Origin: a bacterium
GTDB lineage: Bacteria > Desulfobacterota > Binatia > Binatales > Binataceae
Direction: 5' to 3'
Assembly (NCBI GenBank): GCA_014896235.1
Contig: JADBKU010000023.1
Coordinates: 179,946-243,945 of the forward strand
Length of the DNA: 64,000 bases
Under the pieces are notes generated by a model that did not search any database, was not told the origin of the DNA, and saw only the letters and a program-made list of their open reading frames with translations. A program made the position numbers and the translations under genes. Every line of letters begins with the position of its first letter. The first letter of the stretch is position 1. Below, in pieces: positions 31,924-41,287 of this stretch.

Positions 31924-33946
31924 CGGGCGCGGGCGGCGGCGCTTCGGGGGCGCGCTGGAGCGCGGGCGTCGAAGTCGCGACCAGCTTGAGCGCGGGTTCG
32001 CGCGCGAGCGCGTCGAGCAGGCGGCGCGTCAATTCGTCCGCCGATTCCATCGCCCGCGCGATCGGCGCGGGATAGCGCAGCACGATTTCGAGGCCGTTGG
32101 CGCCCAGATGCAGCCGCGTCCGCGGACGGGGCGTCTCGAAACGCACATTGAGGCTGGTCTCGACGTGGCGGTAGTCGCGCTCGATCGCGTCGCGAAAGCG
32201 CGCGAAGACCTCGCCGACGACCTCGTCCACGCGCTTTTCGGCAAGGCGCCAATCGCAATCGGGCGCGAGCGTCAAGCGCAGTTCGTTCCATTCGTACCTG
32301 GCGCCGGGAAGCGGCTTGAAGAAATTGGCGTTGCCCTGGAACAGGACCGAATTGGCGAAGACCACGACGCGGCCGGTCGGCTGCAGGGCGTCGGAATTGG
32401 CCGACAGCTCCATCATGGTGAGCTTGAAGAGGCTCAACTCGACCACGTCGCCGGTGACCCCGGCGAGCTGGATGCGGTCGCCGACGCGGATGCCGAAGCG
32501 GCCGCTCGCGTAAAAATATCCGGCGACGGACACGAAAACGTTCTGCAACGCGAGCGCGATTCCGGCCGCCGCGAAGCCCATGATCGTGGCCAGCGCGCCC
32601 AGTTCGTTGGCGAAATCGAGCAGGATGATCATCACGATGACGATCGTCAGGATCAGCCGGCGCAGCTTCATCAATTGATGGCGGCGCTGATGGTCGCCGA
32701 TATAGCGGAAGGTGAGGACGCGCCACAGCGCCGCGGCGCCGAAAATAAAGCCGAAGAGCACCGCGAATCCCGCCGTCCGCAGGATCAACGAACGCACCTC
32801 CTGCTTGAAGCGGGCGCTCACAAAGCCGATCCAGCGGTTGAGATTCGAAATGTAGAGACTGAGCGTCATCTGCTGTTTCGAGAGCGGCACGAGCGCATCC
32901 GAAATGAGCTTCTGGCGCATGGTCAGATCGTCAAAGGCCCGCTTGCTGGCGTTGAGCGTGGCGATATCGTTGGAGCGGGTCTGCGCCGCCGCGATTTGGC
33001 CCTGGTTGACCACGTCCTGCAGCATCTTGAGCAGCGGCGCGCGCCGGCTTTGCACTTCTTCGGCGAGCTTGGCGGTGGCCTTGACCTGCGCGTCCAGCAT
33101 CTGGTCCTTGCGCGTCAGGCGGAGCAGTTCCCCGAAACCGCCGAAGAAGCCGAGCACGGCCGCCGACTGCGAATTATCCGCGGATGCGGAAGCGGCTGGC
33201 TTGGCCGAGGCGAATTGCGGCACGTTGCGCTCAAGCTCGTCGATTTGAGCGTCGAAGGCCGAGCCGCCGGCGGGACCGCTGCCGGATTCGAACGCAATCA
33301 ACGCCGTGACAGAATCCAATTGAGATTGTGAAAGCGCAATTTCTCCTTGCGCCGTGACGATTTTCTGCTGCAGCGCGGCGCGACCGGGGCGCGTAGCATT
33401 GCGCATCTCACGTTGCAGCCTGGCGAGACGGATTTTCGCGGCCGCGAGCGACGCGACGATCTGATCGCGGCGATCGAGCAGCGCGCGCAGGTTGGACGAA
33501 GTCCCGGGCGAAACCTGAGCGGTAGCCGCCGCGCCGCTTTCCGGGCCGTAAATGGATTTCAGCAGGGCCGCCTCGGCGTGCGCGTAAGCGAAGGCGAGCT
33601 TGACGACTTCGTCGGCCATCTGGCGATCGTCGGAGACGAACAGGATTTCGACCGGGTCGCGGGCGGCGCGAATTTCGTCTGCGAGCCTGCGGCGCCATCC
33701 GATCACGTCGCTCAGATATGAAATGACCGCGGTATGCGCGTCGTGTACGGCGTTAGACTGGCCGGCGGATTGCGCGGCCGGCGAAACCGCGGCGCTCGGC
33801 AGTGTGGGAGACACGGCCGCCGCGGCAGCGGCCGGCGAATTCACCGGCGCGGCGGACGTTGGTTTTGCGAACGCCGCGGTGGCGGCCAGGGATGCGAAAA
33901 TCAGGGCGCAGAGGAACGTCAACGGCGAGAATCGAATTTTGGCCAT
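31880..33946 (-). CDS. MscS-family mechanosensitive channel with periplasmic coiled-coil domain
   Basis: The product is about 688 residues from the ATG at 33946, which gives a good signal peptide (MAKIRFSPLTFLCALIFASLAATAAFA); an upstream ATG at 33970 is possible. A long periplasmic helical region follows (about 60-380), then transmembrane helices. The MscS core has LATIMGFAAAGIALALQNVFVSVAGYF and RVGDRIQLAGVTGDVVELSLFKLTMMEL, and a cytoplasmic vestibule domain ends the protein. These channels release solutes on hypo-osmotic shock. The end is Pro/Ala-rich and overlaps the start of the next gene. Confidence 0.85.
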   Translation of the reverse strand: MAKIRFSPLTFLCALIFASLAATAAFAKPTSAAPVNSPAAAAAAVSPTLPSAAVSPAAQSAGQSNAVHDAHTAVISYLSDVIGWRRRLADEIRAARDPVEILFVSDDRQMADEVVKLAFAYAHAEAALLKSIYGPESGAAATAQVSPGTSSNLRALLDRRDQIVASLAAAKIRLARLQREMRNATRPGRAALQQKIVTAQGEIALSQSQLDSVTALIAFESGSGPAGGSAFDAQIDELERNVPQFASAKPAASASADNSQSAAVLGFFGGFGELLRLTRKDQMLDAQVKATAKLAEEVQSRRAPLLKMLQDVVNQGQIAAAQTRSNDIATLNASKRAFDDLTMRQKLISDALVPLSKQQMTLSLYISNLNRWIGFVSARFKQEVRSLILRTAGFAVLFGFIFGAAALWRVLTFRYIGDHQRRHQLMKLRRLILTIVIVMIILLDFANELGALATIMGFAAAGIALALQNVFVSVAGYFYASGRFGIRVGDRIQLAGVTGDVVELSLFKLTMMELSANSDALQPTGRVVVFANSVLFQGNANFFKPLPGARYEWNELRLTLAPDCDWRLAEKRVDEVVGEVFARFRDAIERDYRHVETSLNVRFETPRPRTRLHLGANGLEIVLRYPAPIARAMESADELTRRLLDALAREPALKLVATSTPALQRAPEAPPPAPDGAPAADARRGTGT

Positions 33947-34003
33947 CTTGCAAAGGCCATATTCTATCATCGCACCGCTAGCGCATCGAAACGTGCGTCC
34001 GTT

Positions 34004-34222
34004 TCAAATGACCGGACGGCGCTCTTCCAAAACCGCACGCACTCCTTCGCGATAATCGCGGCCAAAGTAAACGTCGCGGCGCAAGCCCTCGAGATATTCG
34101 TAAGTCGCGGGCGGGATCGGCGGCGCCTCGCCAAGCACGCGGATAGTTTCGCTGAACGCGGCGATCGCGGCGGAAAAAACGCTCTGGTTTCGCCAATCTA
34201 TGAAAGCGGCGAAGAATTTTGC
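34004..34222 (-). pseudogene. Relic of an enoyl-CoA hydratase/isomerase C-terminus
   Basis: The reverse strand reads an open frame without start, ending DWRNQSVFSAAIAAFSE..., LGEAPPIPPATYEYLEG and YFGRDYREGVRAVLEERRP before TGA at 34004. The closing pattern (REG.RA.LE.RRP) is that of crotonase-family enzymes near their C-terminus. The upstream part is missing: a stop and an unrelated inverted-repeat segment lie at about 34225-34320. This is probably a truncated gene left by a rearrangement. Confidence 0.45.
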
Positions 34223-34245
34223 TTGCGGGCGTCAGGGAAAAGAAT

Positions 34246-34275
34246 GGGGCAGGCAGTGGGGAGGCTGCCTGCCCC
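34246..34275. repeat. Perfect 11-bp inverted repeat
   Basis: GGGGCAGGCAG at 34246-34256 pairs with CTGCCTGCCCC at 34265-34275 around an eight-base loop. It lies at the point where the crotonase relic is cut off. The hairpin may be a repeated genomic element or terminator; no clear T run follows. Confidence 0.7.
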
Positions 34276-34326
34276 CTGGGGGGAGCGAGGACTTTTGGGG
34301 AGCGCGTGCCTCGCCGACGCGGAGAC

Positions 34327-34671
34327 TTATCGAGACGCCGTGGACGGCGGCAGCCAGTTGGGAATCGGCAGCAAAGCCGCCTTGGCTACGCTGATATCCC
34401 GTGCGGCGGTATCGTAACGCCCAAACTCATACATCCGCTGCGCCTCCAAATAGTTGCTTTCGGCGACCGGATTGTCGGACCCAGCTTCTTTCGCTGCGAG
34501 CAGCCGCGCATGGAGGTCGGACAGTTGCTGCTGAATTTGCTGCTGAGTCGGGACGACGTCCGCCGTGATCACCGGAACCTGATTGGTGTCAAAGGCAAAC
34601 GCCGGAATCGCCGCCGCGCAAAAGAAAGCAGCGGCGCCGGCAACAACAACGATTGCTTTGAGATTCTTCAT
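34327..34671 (-). CDS. Exported small helical protein (DUF4398-like)
   Basis: From the ATG at 34671, which has GGAGGAGC about 7 bases upstream, the product has 114 residues. It has a signal peptide (MKNLKAIVVVAGAAAFFCAAAIPAFAF) and a helical mature part: TQQQIQQQLSDLHARLLAAKEAGSDNPVAESNYLEAQRMYEFGRYDTAARDISVAKAALL. The paired helices resemble the DUF4398/TPR-like periplasmic group. The function is unknown. An upstream in-frame ATG exists but would spoil the signal peptide. Confidence 0.6.
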   Translation of the reverse strand: MKNLKAIVVVAGAAAFFCAAAIPAFAFDTNQVPVITADVVPTQQQIQQQLSDLHARLLAAKEAGSDNPVAESNYLEAQRMYEFGRYDTAARDISVAKAALLPIPNWLPPSTASR

Positions 34672-34977
34672 GAGTTTCGAGCTCCTCCGCACTATCAAGC
34701 TGGCGTCGGCGGAAGGCCCGCCGTACGCCGCTAAGTTCGCGAATACCATAAAGCTATTTTCGTGCCATTTTGGTTAGAACGGCGAATATCGGGCGGCGTG
34801 GAGCAATGATCGAGACGAAAATCTAATAAAATCAGCCCTTTAGCTGTCTCGTGCTGAACTCACGAAAGATCGCGGCGAGAAATCTATCGAATGTACAAAC
34901 GCGATTTACTAACGATTTTTCGACGAATGATTCGCAAGCTGCGAAGCGATCAAATCTGACGATGGACGAGCGCCAGG
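34672..34977. other. Intergenic region between the exported protein gene and the glnA terminator
   Basis: Short spurious frames only. The stretch is less GC-rich than the genes and would hold the promoter of the reverse-strand exported protein gene at 34671. No RNA gene or convincing operator is visible. Confidence 0.5.
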
Positions 34978-35010
34978 ATAAAAACAGGCGGCGGGATTGC
35001 TCCCGCCGCC
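34978..35010 (-). terminator. Terminator of glnA
   Basis: A perfect 10-base-pair stem (34987-34996 with 35001-35010) and a four-base loop are followed on the reverse strand by TGTTTTTAT. It lies 43 bases after the glnA stop. Confidence 0.88.
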
Positions 35011-35052
35011 CGACGGTCAAACAGCCAATCTTGCGAAGCGTGGCCGCGCGGC

Positions 35053-36480
35053 TTACGCGTCGTAATAGAGATGGAATTCGTATGGATGCGGGCGCAGACG
35101 AATGGCGCTCACTTCCTTGGCCATCTTGTAGTCGATCCAGGTCTCGATCAGGTCCTCAGTGAAAACGTCGCCCTTGAGCAGGAATTCGTGATCGCGTTTG
35201 AGATTGGCAAGCGACTCTTCAAGCGACGCCGGCATGCTCGGGACCTCGGCGAGTTCGGCCGGGGACAACGCGTAGATATCCTTGTCGAGCGGCTGTCCGG
35301 GATCGAGGCGGCGCTGGATTCCATCGAGACCCGCCATCATCATCGCGGAAAACGCGAGATACGGGTTGCAGGTCGGGTCGGGAAAGCGCACTTCGATGCG
35401 CTTCGCCTTGGGCGACGGCGAGTACATCGGGATACGCACCGAAGCCGAGCGATTCCGGCTGGAATAGGCGAGGTTGATAGGCGCTTCGAAGCCCGGCACC
35501 AGACGGCGATACGAGTTCGTGCCCGGATTGGTGAACGCGGCGAGCGCCGGCGCATGATGCAGGATTCCCGCGATGTAGTGCATCGCGAGTTCCGACATCC
35601 CGGCGTAGCCATTGCCCGCGAACAGCGGCGTTTCGCCTTTCCACAGGCTCTGATGGGTATGCATGCCGGTGCCGTTGTCGCCGAAAATCGGCTTGGGCAT
35701 AAAGGTCGCGGTCATGCCGTGGCGGGCCGCCACGTTCTTGACGATATATTTGTACCATGTCAGCCAGTCGGCCATCTTCACCAGCGATTGGAAGCGCATG
35801 TCGATTTCAGCCTGTCCGGCGGTGGCGACTTCGTGATGCTGCTTTTCGACGCGGATGCCGACCTGCTCCATCACCAGCACCATCTCGGTGCGGATGTCCT
35901 GCAGGCTGTCGGTCGGCGGCACCGGGAAGTAACCTTCCTTGTTCTTTACCTTGTAGCCAAGATTCAGGCCGCTTTTCAGCGAATCGGGCCGGCCGCTGTT
36001 CCAGTTGCCTTCGTTGGACTCGATGAAGTGGTAGCTGGAGTTCTGCGTGGTGTCGAAACGGACGCTATCGAAGATAAAGAACTCCGGCTCGGGACCGAAA
36101 AAGGCGACATCGCCGATGCCCGTGGACTTCAGATAGGCTTCGGCCTTGCGCGCGACATTGCGCGGGTCGCGCGAGTAGTCCGCTCGCGTGATCGGGTCCT
36201 GCACGGTGCAGATAATCGAGAGCGTCGGATCTTTGGTGAACGGGTCGAGAACGGCGGTCGTCGGATCGGGGATGACGAGCATGTCCGAACTGTCGATCGA
36301 TTGCCATCCGCGGATCGATGAGCCGTCAAAGCCCAACCCCTCCTCGAACGGCGCCTCGTCCTTGAATTCGGAAATCGGGGCGGAGAAATGCTGCCAGGTG
36401 CCGAGCAGGTCGATAAACTTTATATCGACCATCACGACGCCCTTTTCTTTGATCATCTGTAAAACTTGTTTCGGAGTCAT
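35053..36480 (-). CDS. glnA: Glutamine synthetase type I
   Basis: The enzyme makes glutamine from glutamate, ammonia and ATP. The product has about 475 residues from ATG 36480. I prefer this start because AGGAGG abuts an upstream in-frame ATG (36492) and leaves 12 bases to 36480, and many GlnA proteins start MTPK. Seen are the N-terminal [18 protein letters not shown], the metal-binding [36 protein letters not shown] and NRSASVRIP. The Tyr in KDIYALSP is the expected adenylylation site. No PII gene is adjacent. Transcription ends at the terminator below. Confidence 0.96.
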   Translation of the reverse strand: MTPKQVLQMIKEKGVVMVDIKFIDLLGTWQHFSAPISEFKDEAPFEEGLGFDGSSIRGWQSIDSSDMLVIPDPTTAVLDPFTKDPTLSIICTVQDPITRADYSRDPRNVARKAEAYLKSTGIGDVAFFGPEPEFFIFDSVRFDTTQNSSYHFIESNEGNWNSGRPDSLKSGLNLGYKVKNKEGYFPVPPTDSLQDIRTEMVLVMEQVGIRVEKQHHEVATAGQAEIDMRFQSLVKMADWLTWYKYIVKNVAARHGMTATFMPKPIFGDNGTGMHTHQSLWKGETPLFAGNGYAGMSELAMHYIAGILHHAPALAAFTNPGTNSYRRLVPGFEAPINLAYSSRNRSASVRIPMYSPSPKAKRIEVRFPDPTCNPYLAFSAMMMAGLDGIQRRLDPGQPLDKDIYALSPAELAEVPSMPASLEESLANLKRDHEFLLKGDVFTEDLIETWIDYKMAKEVSAIRLRPHPYEFHLYYDA

Positions 36481-36492
36481 CTGACTCGCCAT

Positions 36493-37003
36493 CCTCCTGG
36501 CCGGTTACGGGACGGCCGACCCATGGTAGCATTCTTTGCCGCCGGAAAATCGATCCGGCGGCGCGTCTTTGACCGGGGAAAAGCGCCGGACCTACGACGA
36601 ATTCGGCGCGCAGGCTGTCGAGCGACGCGACGATCACGTCATTTTTCACGAAATCGCGACTGAGGCAAATGCCCAAACATGTGGCGCCTGCCTGCCAAAC
36701 GGGCATCACCGCTGCCCGCGCCGTCAACGGCGCGCTCGAACTTCACCTTGATGAAATTGGCGTCTATCCACACAAAATCGGAGATTCCGGGAAGCTTAAC
36801 CCTCCTGCCACAAACCGGGCGAAAGTGGATGATGCAAAACAAATGCCGCAAATTCATCACGGGGGCGATGTCGCGGTCTCGGTGAAATTTTCATCCAATG
36901 AAATTTTGCTTGGAAGGTAGGCGGGCGTACAGGTAATAATTGGCGTAGCCGAATTTTCCGGGTCTTAGCGCCTGAATTTACGGGACGCCTTGGGAGACAG
37001 CCG
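36493..37003. other. Divergent intergenic region between glnA and the acyl-CoA dehydrogenase gene
   Basis: About 510 bases hold no convincing gene. A hairpin is formed by GCCGCCGGA 36538-36546 with TCCGGCGGC 36554-36562 in the glnA leader. The right half is AT-rich with a direct GAAATTTT repeat near 36.89 kb and is the likely promoter area for the dehydrogenase. I found no good sigma-54 -24/-12 pair for glnA. Confidence 0.5.
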
Positions 37004-38166
37004 ATGGACTTTGAGCTGACCGATTCGCAGAAAGAAATTGTCGAGGGCGTGCGCGCGCTATGCGGGCGCTTTCCGGACGAATATTGGCGCGGAAAGGACC
37101 AGCGCAGAGAATTTCCCAATGAGTTCTACCAGGCGGTCGCCGACGCCGGCTACCTCGGAATCGCGATTCCCGAGGAATATGGCGGCAGCGGTCTCGGCAT
37201 TACCGAGGGCGCGCTGGTGATGAAGGAAGTCGCGTACGCGGGCGCGATGAACGCCGCGAGTTCGATTCATCTTGGCATTTTCGGACTGGCGCCGCTTATC
37301 CGGCACGGTTCGGAAGAAATCAAGCGGCGCTATCTGCCGCGCGTGATCAGCGGCCAGATGCACGTCTCCTTCGCCGTTACCGAACCCGACGCCGGCAACG
37401 AATCACGCACATCAAGACCTTCGCCCGCCGCGAGGGCGATTACTACATCATCAACGGCCGCAAGGTCTTCACCACCAAGGCGCAGGAAGCGCACAAGATG
37501 CTGCTGCTGACGCGCACCACGCCGGTCGAGCAGGTGAAGAAAAAGACCGACGGCATGACGCTCTTTTTCGCCGACGTCGATCGGAATGCGATCGAAGTGC
37601 GCGAACTGCTGAAGCTTGGCCGGCATGCGGTCGACACCAACATGCTGTTCATCGACAATCTCAAGGTCTCCGCGGCCGATCTGGTCGGCGAGGAAGGCCG
37701 GGGATTCCATACGCTGCTCGATGGATTGAATCCCGAACGGATTCTGATCGCGGCGGAAGCGATCGGCATCGGACGCTCGGTCGTCGATCGCGCGGTGCGC
37801 TACGCCAAGGAACGCATCGTTTTTGGCCGGCCGATCGGGCAGAACCAGGCGATCGCGCATCCGCTGGCCGACGCGTACGCGAAGCTCGAAGTCGCCGAGT
37901 TGATGATGATGAAGGCGGCATGGCTGTTCGATCACAACAAGCCATGCGGCCCTGAGGCGAATATCGCCAAGCTGCGCGCGGCCGAGGCGGGCTTCGAGGC
38001 GTGCGATCGCGCGGTGCAGACGCTCGGCGGCTACGGCTACATGCAGGAGTACGACGTCGAACGATTTTTCCGCGAATGCCGGATGTTAAAGATTGCGCCG
38101 GTGTCGCAGGAGATGGTGCTGAACACGATCAGCGAGCATGTGCTGAAACTGCCGCGTTCATATTGA
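37004..38166 (+). pseudogene. Acyl-CoA dehydrogenase, broken by a frameshift
   Basis: The N-terminal part in one frame reads to FAVTEPDAGNE and then turns into nonsense ending at 37510. The protein resumes in another frame from ACG 37405 as THIKTFARREGDYYIINGRKVFT to the stop at 38166. Restoring one missing base near 37403 gives a normal dehydrogenase of about 387 residues, with FAD-binding and the C-terminal QTLGGYGYMQEY..ERFFRECRML. Such enzymes oxidise acyl-CoA esters. The gene may be inactivated or the lost base may be a sequence error. Confidence 0.85.
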
Positions 38167-38204
38167 GGAGCGGCGGGCGGAATCAGCATTTTTTGCGCCG
38201 ATCG

Positions 38205-38558
38205 ATGAAGAAGTCGTCGTGGATAGCGCTCGGCGCCGCGGTCGCTTTCGGCGTGTTTGTGGCGCACGCGTTCTTTTCGGTTCAGCCGATTGAAGTGGTT
38301 TCGAGCCGGCTAGAGCGCGATTCAAATGGCGTCCATGTGATGACGCGACTGCGCAACACGAGCGATCAACCGCGCGCGTTCGACATCGAAGTGCATTATT
38401 ACGACGCGAACGGACGGCCGCTCGGCGAGGATACGATTGCGGTCAAACGACTGGACGCGGGCGCTACCGCTGATTTCTCCAGCCCTCCGCATCAAATCGC
38501 CGCCGTCAAGGATTTTTCGATCTACCTGAACAATGGCCGCAATCCCTACGGCAATTAA
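38205..38558 (+). CDS. Membrane-anchored FxLYD-type small protein
   Basis: The 117-residue product has one N-terminal transmembrane helix (about 6-25). Its extracytoplasmic beta domain carries VMTRLRNTSDQPRAFDIEVHYYDANGRPLGEDT and LDAGATADFSSPP, which fits the FxLYD-like group. It lies 38 bases after the dehydrogenase. Function unknown. The start at 38205 is chosen because upstream in-frame residues are the shadow of the dehydrogenase. Confidence 0.6.
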   Translation: MKKSSWIALGAAVAFGVFVAHAFFSVQPIEVVSSRLERDSNGVHVMTRLRNTSDQPRAFDIEVHYYDANGRPLGEDTIAVKRLDAGATADFSSPPHQIAAVKDFSIYLNNGRNPYGN

Positions 38559-38845
38559 CTCTCGGCGCCAGCCGTGCGCGACGCGGCTATTTGCCACCGC
38601 AGAAACGGATGCGAATAACCGCATCGCGAATCTGGCTATATGGCGCAATGCGCGAAAGCGGCGCTAGCCTGATTGTCGCGATCACGACCAAATACGACGA
38701 TTTCCATGTAAACTTCGCTCAATCCGGCCATTTCTATTCTTTTCGCGCGAATTTTTGGCAGTTTTAGGTTTCACGCCGTACCTTAAACGATTAAAAATAA
38801 CCGGCGAATTTAAGGAATCGGGCCGCATCAGGGCGTCGAATTCGA
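38559..38845. other. AT-richer promoter region of the HTH gene
   Basis: No gene is visible. The stretch from about 38.66 to 38.83 kb is rich in A and T compared with the neighbours and holds several TTAAA-type motifs, so it is the likely promoter and operator zone of the XRE-type gene at 38846. Confidence 0.4.
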
Positions 38846-39274
38846 ATGGTCAGGCGAAAAGAACGAACTTTCGGACAGGTGATTCGCGAGCGACGGCGCG
38901 AATTGAATCTTACGCAACGCGAGGTGGCTCGTCGGGTCAATGTCTCGATCGCATATATCGGTCATCTCGAAGCGGACAAGCGCCATCCTTCAGACAAAAT
39001 TCTCGGGCGTCTGACGGAGGTCCTGAGGATGGAACGACGCGATTTGTATTTCATCGCCAACCCGCACGCGATCAGGATGCTTCAGCCTGATGACAATAGC
39101 CGATACCAGTCTGCCTGGGACGAGCTTCGCAGAGATAACGGATTGCGCCGCTCGCACAGAATAAAGAAGGACGAGATGGAGCTGCTGGAACGGGTGGCGG
39201 CGATGGGAAAGATTCCGGGAACGCGCGATTTTATCTACATCCTCAACACGATACGTTATGCTCTAGGCCGTTAA
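38846..39274 (+). CDS. XRE-family HTH regulator
   Basis: The 142-residue product has a Cro/CI-type helix-turn-helix in residues 8-65 (FGQVIRERRRELNLTQREVARRVNVSIAYIGHLEADKRHPS). A charged C-terminal helical half of unknown function follows. It probably binds its own AT-rich upstream region. No partner gene of a toxin-antitoxin pair is visible next to it. Confidence 0.78.
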   Translation: MVRRKERTFGQVIRERRRELNLTQREVARRVNVSIAYIGHLEADKRHPSDKILGRLTEVLRMERRDLYFIANPHAIRMLQPDDNSRYQSAWDELRRDNGLRRSHRIKKDEMELLERVAAMGKIPGTRDFIYILNTIRYALGR

Positions 39275-39417
39275 TTCGTGCAAATTCGCCGAACGCCACG
39301 ACATGTCCGGCGGCGCCGCGACACGCACCGATGGCGCCCCGGCGCGGCCCGCGGCGCCCGCCCGCCATCCGAACCGGCGATGCCTGAGCGCGGCGAATCG
39401 GCTAGTCTAATCGACGG

Positions 39418-40293
39418 ATGCGTAACGTTGTTCTTTTTGCGGCTTCCCCGCGATGGCGAACGCTGGCGGCGAAAGCCGACGCGCTCGCAACGACGGCGGC
39501 GTTCGAGCCGGTCAAGCAAACCGCGCGCATGCTTGCCGGCGTCGCCGAGGTTCACGGCGAGCGGGTCTTTGTCAAACGCGTCCGCGAAGGGTCATGGCTG
39601 AAAGGATTGCTCACGCGGATTCGCGGATCGCGCGCGCGGCGCGCAATCCGCGGCGCGGCGATCCTGGCTGGCGGCGGATTTCGCCAGGCCGGATTGCTGG
39701 CGGCGGTCGAGGCGCGGTCCTTCGGCTCGGTGCGCGGCAGCCTTATTCTGTGCGAGGCGCTCGACGGCGCTTGCGTCCTGGATAAGGTCTATTTCAGGGG
39801 CGGCAAACCCGCTTTCCGCCATCGCCGCCGGCTGGCCACGCTAATCGCTCGCGAAATCCGCCGATTGCATGATGCGGGCATCTACTCGCGCGATCTGCAA
39901 GAGACCAACCTGATGCTCCGCGAAGCGAACGACGGCGGCGTGTCGGTCTATTTCGTCGACCTGGAAGATATTCGGCGCGCGCGCGCTGTTGGGGAGAAGC
40001 AACGTCTGCTCAATTTAATCCATCTGGATCGAACGATCGGGCGCTATGCGCCGCGCGCACAGCGCCTGTATTTTCTTTATGCGTATCTTGGAGGCAAGCC
40101 GGAGCGCGCGGAAGCCCGCCGGATCGTCGCGCGCGCATTGAGCATCCGCGCCGCCCAGGAACGGCGCGCGCGCGGCAGGCGGCGCTCGGGCGACGCTCCC
40201 GTCCGCTCCGATACGACGCAAAACGAACTATCGGCGGCTGGAGCCGGCGAACAGGCGCAATTAATCGATCGGAACCACGCATCATGGCTATAG
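39418..40293 (+). CDS. Kdo/WaaP-family lipopolysaccharide kinase-like protein
   Basis: The 291-residue product has a protein-kinase-like core. VFVKRV holds the nucleotide-binding Lys (about 54), IYSRDLQETNLML is the catalytic loop with Asp, and FVDLEDI replaces the DFG segment. This is the pattern of Kdo kinases and WaaP/InaA-type enzymes, which phosphorylate inner-core sugars of lipopolysaccharide. The C-terminus is arginine-rich and overlaps the start of the VIT gene by ten bases. The substrate is inferred. Confidence 0.72.
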   Translation: MRNVVLFAASPRWRTLAAKADALATTAAFEPVKQTARMLAGVAEVHGERVFVKRVREGSWLKGLLTRIRGSRARRAIRGAAILAGGGFRQAGLLAAVEARSFGSVRGSLILCEALDGACVLDKVYFRGGKPAFRHRRRLATLIAREIRRLHDAGIYSRDLQETNLMLREANDGGVSVYFVDLEDIRRARAVGEKQRLLNLIHLDRTIGRYAPRAQRLYFLYAYLGGKPERAEARRIVARALSIRAAQERRARGRRRSGDAPVRSDTTQNELSAAGAGEQAQLIDRNHASWL

Positions 40294-41015
40294 AAGCGTT
40301 CAAGCGCGAATTCGATCATCATACCGAACAGGTTCACGCGCCGGGCGGAACGAATCTTCGGGATCTGATGCTGGGTCTGAACGACGGCCTGGTGGCGTCG
40401 TTCGCGGTTACCTCCGGCGTCGCCGGCGCGTTCAGCGTCGCTTCGGTCGTGATCATGGCCGGCATTTCCGAGATGCTTGGCGGAGCGGTTGCGATGGGGC
40501 TGGCGGCGTACGCCTCGGCGCGCGCGCAGCACGAGTATTATCAGAGCGAAATCCGGCGCGAACGCGACGAAATCGAGCGCTGGCCGGAACGCGAGCGCGA
40601 GGAGATTCGCGGAATTTACCGCAACAAAGGCTTCGACGGCCCGTTGCTGGAACAGATCATCGCTCATATCACGTCGGATCCGAAGCGATGGAGCGACGTG
40701 ATGATGCGGGAGGAGCTTGGCTTCGGCAACGAAGTTGACGAATCGCCGCTGCGCTCGGGTTTGACGGTAGGAATTTCCTATCTGCTCGGCGCGCTGGCGC
40801 CGGTGGTTCCCTACCTGTTCGTGACGCCGCCGCTGGGAATCGCGGTCTCGGCGATGGCGACGGTGTGCGTCCTGTTCGCGGTCGGCGCGGCCAAGACCAT
40901 GATCACGGCGCGCCCGTGGTGGCGCAGCGGGCTGGAAAGCATGGCGATCGGAATCGCGGCGGCGGCGGTGACGTACGGCGCCGGCGCGTTATTCGCGAGC
41001 CGTCGCGCCGGCTGA
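40284..41015 (+). CDS. VIT1/CCC1-family metal transporter
   Basis: The 243-residue product has five transmembrane helices. The first pair carries NLRDLMLGLNDGLVASFAVTSGVAGA and ISEMLGGAVAMGLAAYASARAQHEYY. A cytoplasmic Glu-rich segment follows (about 85-140, with REREEIRGIYRNKGF), which binds iron or manganese in this family. The other three helices follow. It likely moves Fe(II) or Mn(II) across the membrane. Overlap with the kinase gene suggests cotranscription. Confidence 0.85.
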   Translation: MAIEAFKREFDHHTEQVHAPGGTNLRDLMLGLNDGLVASFAVTSGVAGAFSVASVVIMAGISEMLGGAVAMGLAAYASARAQHEYYQSEIRRERDEIERWPEREREEIRGIYRNKGFDGPLLEQIIAHITSDPKRWSDVMMREELGFGNEVDESPLRSGLTVGISYLLGALAPVVPYLFVTPPLGIAVSAMATVCVLFAVGAAKTMITARPWWRSGLESMAIGIAAAAVTYGAGALFASRRAG

Positions 41016-41095
41016 CGCGTGTCTCGTGGTTGTGGAAGAGCCATGGCGACTTTATAATCGCCGCGATCCGATTGAAAAGCAGGAGCATCTAACCT

Positions 41096-41287
41096 TTGAC
41101 GTTGGAAATGGCTGACGATTTTTCCGCGGCAAAGAGCCTGCCGCGATGCAAGCTCTGCGGCGGAGCCACCGAACATTTCATCGAGCGCAATTCCCATCCC
41201 ATCGTTAAATGCGGCGAATGCGGATTCATGTTCGCGTTGCTGCCGCCGAACGTCAGCGCGAGAGCGAAGCATGATGCGCGTGATTGA
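41096..41287 (+). pseudogene. Zinc-ribbon N-terminal remnant, methyltransferase-like
   Basis: The 63-residue frame (start TTG 41096 or ATG 41108) has CKLCGG, then VKCGECGFMFALLPP, the four-cysteine ribbon that normally opens class I SAM-dependent methyltransferases of sugar clusters. The methyltransferase body is missing: the frame stops at 41287, inside the start of the sulfotransferase gene. It looks like a truncated gene. Confidence 0.5.

Noticed and set aside
31785..32726. Long reverse frame inside the mechanosensitive channel gene
   Set aside because: It is an out-of-frame shadow rich in Arg and Pro; the MscS frame carries conserved motifs throughout.
36493..36700. Sigma-54 promoter for glnA
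   Set aside because: GG and GC elements occur, but no pair has the required spacing and sequence of a -24/-12 promoter.
36639..36920. Small genes between glnA and the dehydrogenase
   Set aside because: Frames exist on both strands, but none has a ribosome site, recognisable domain or normal residue composition.
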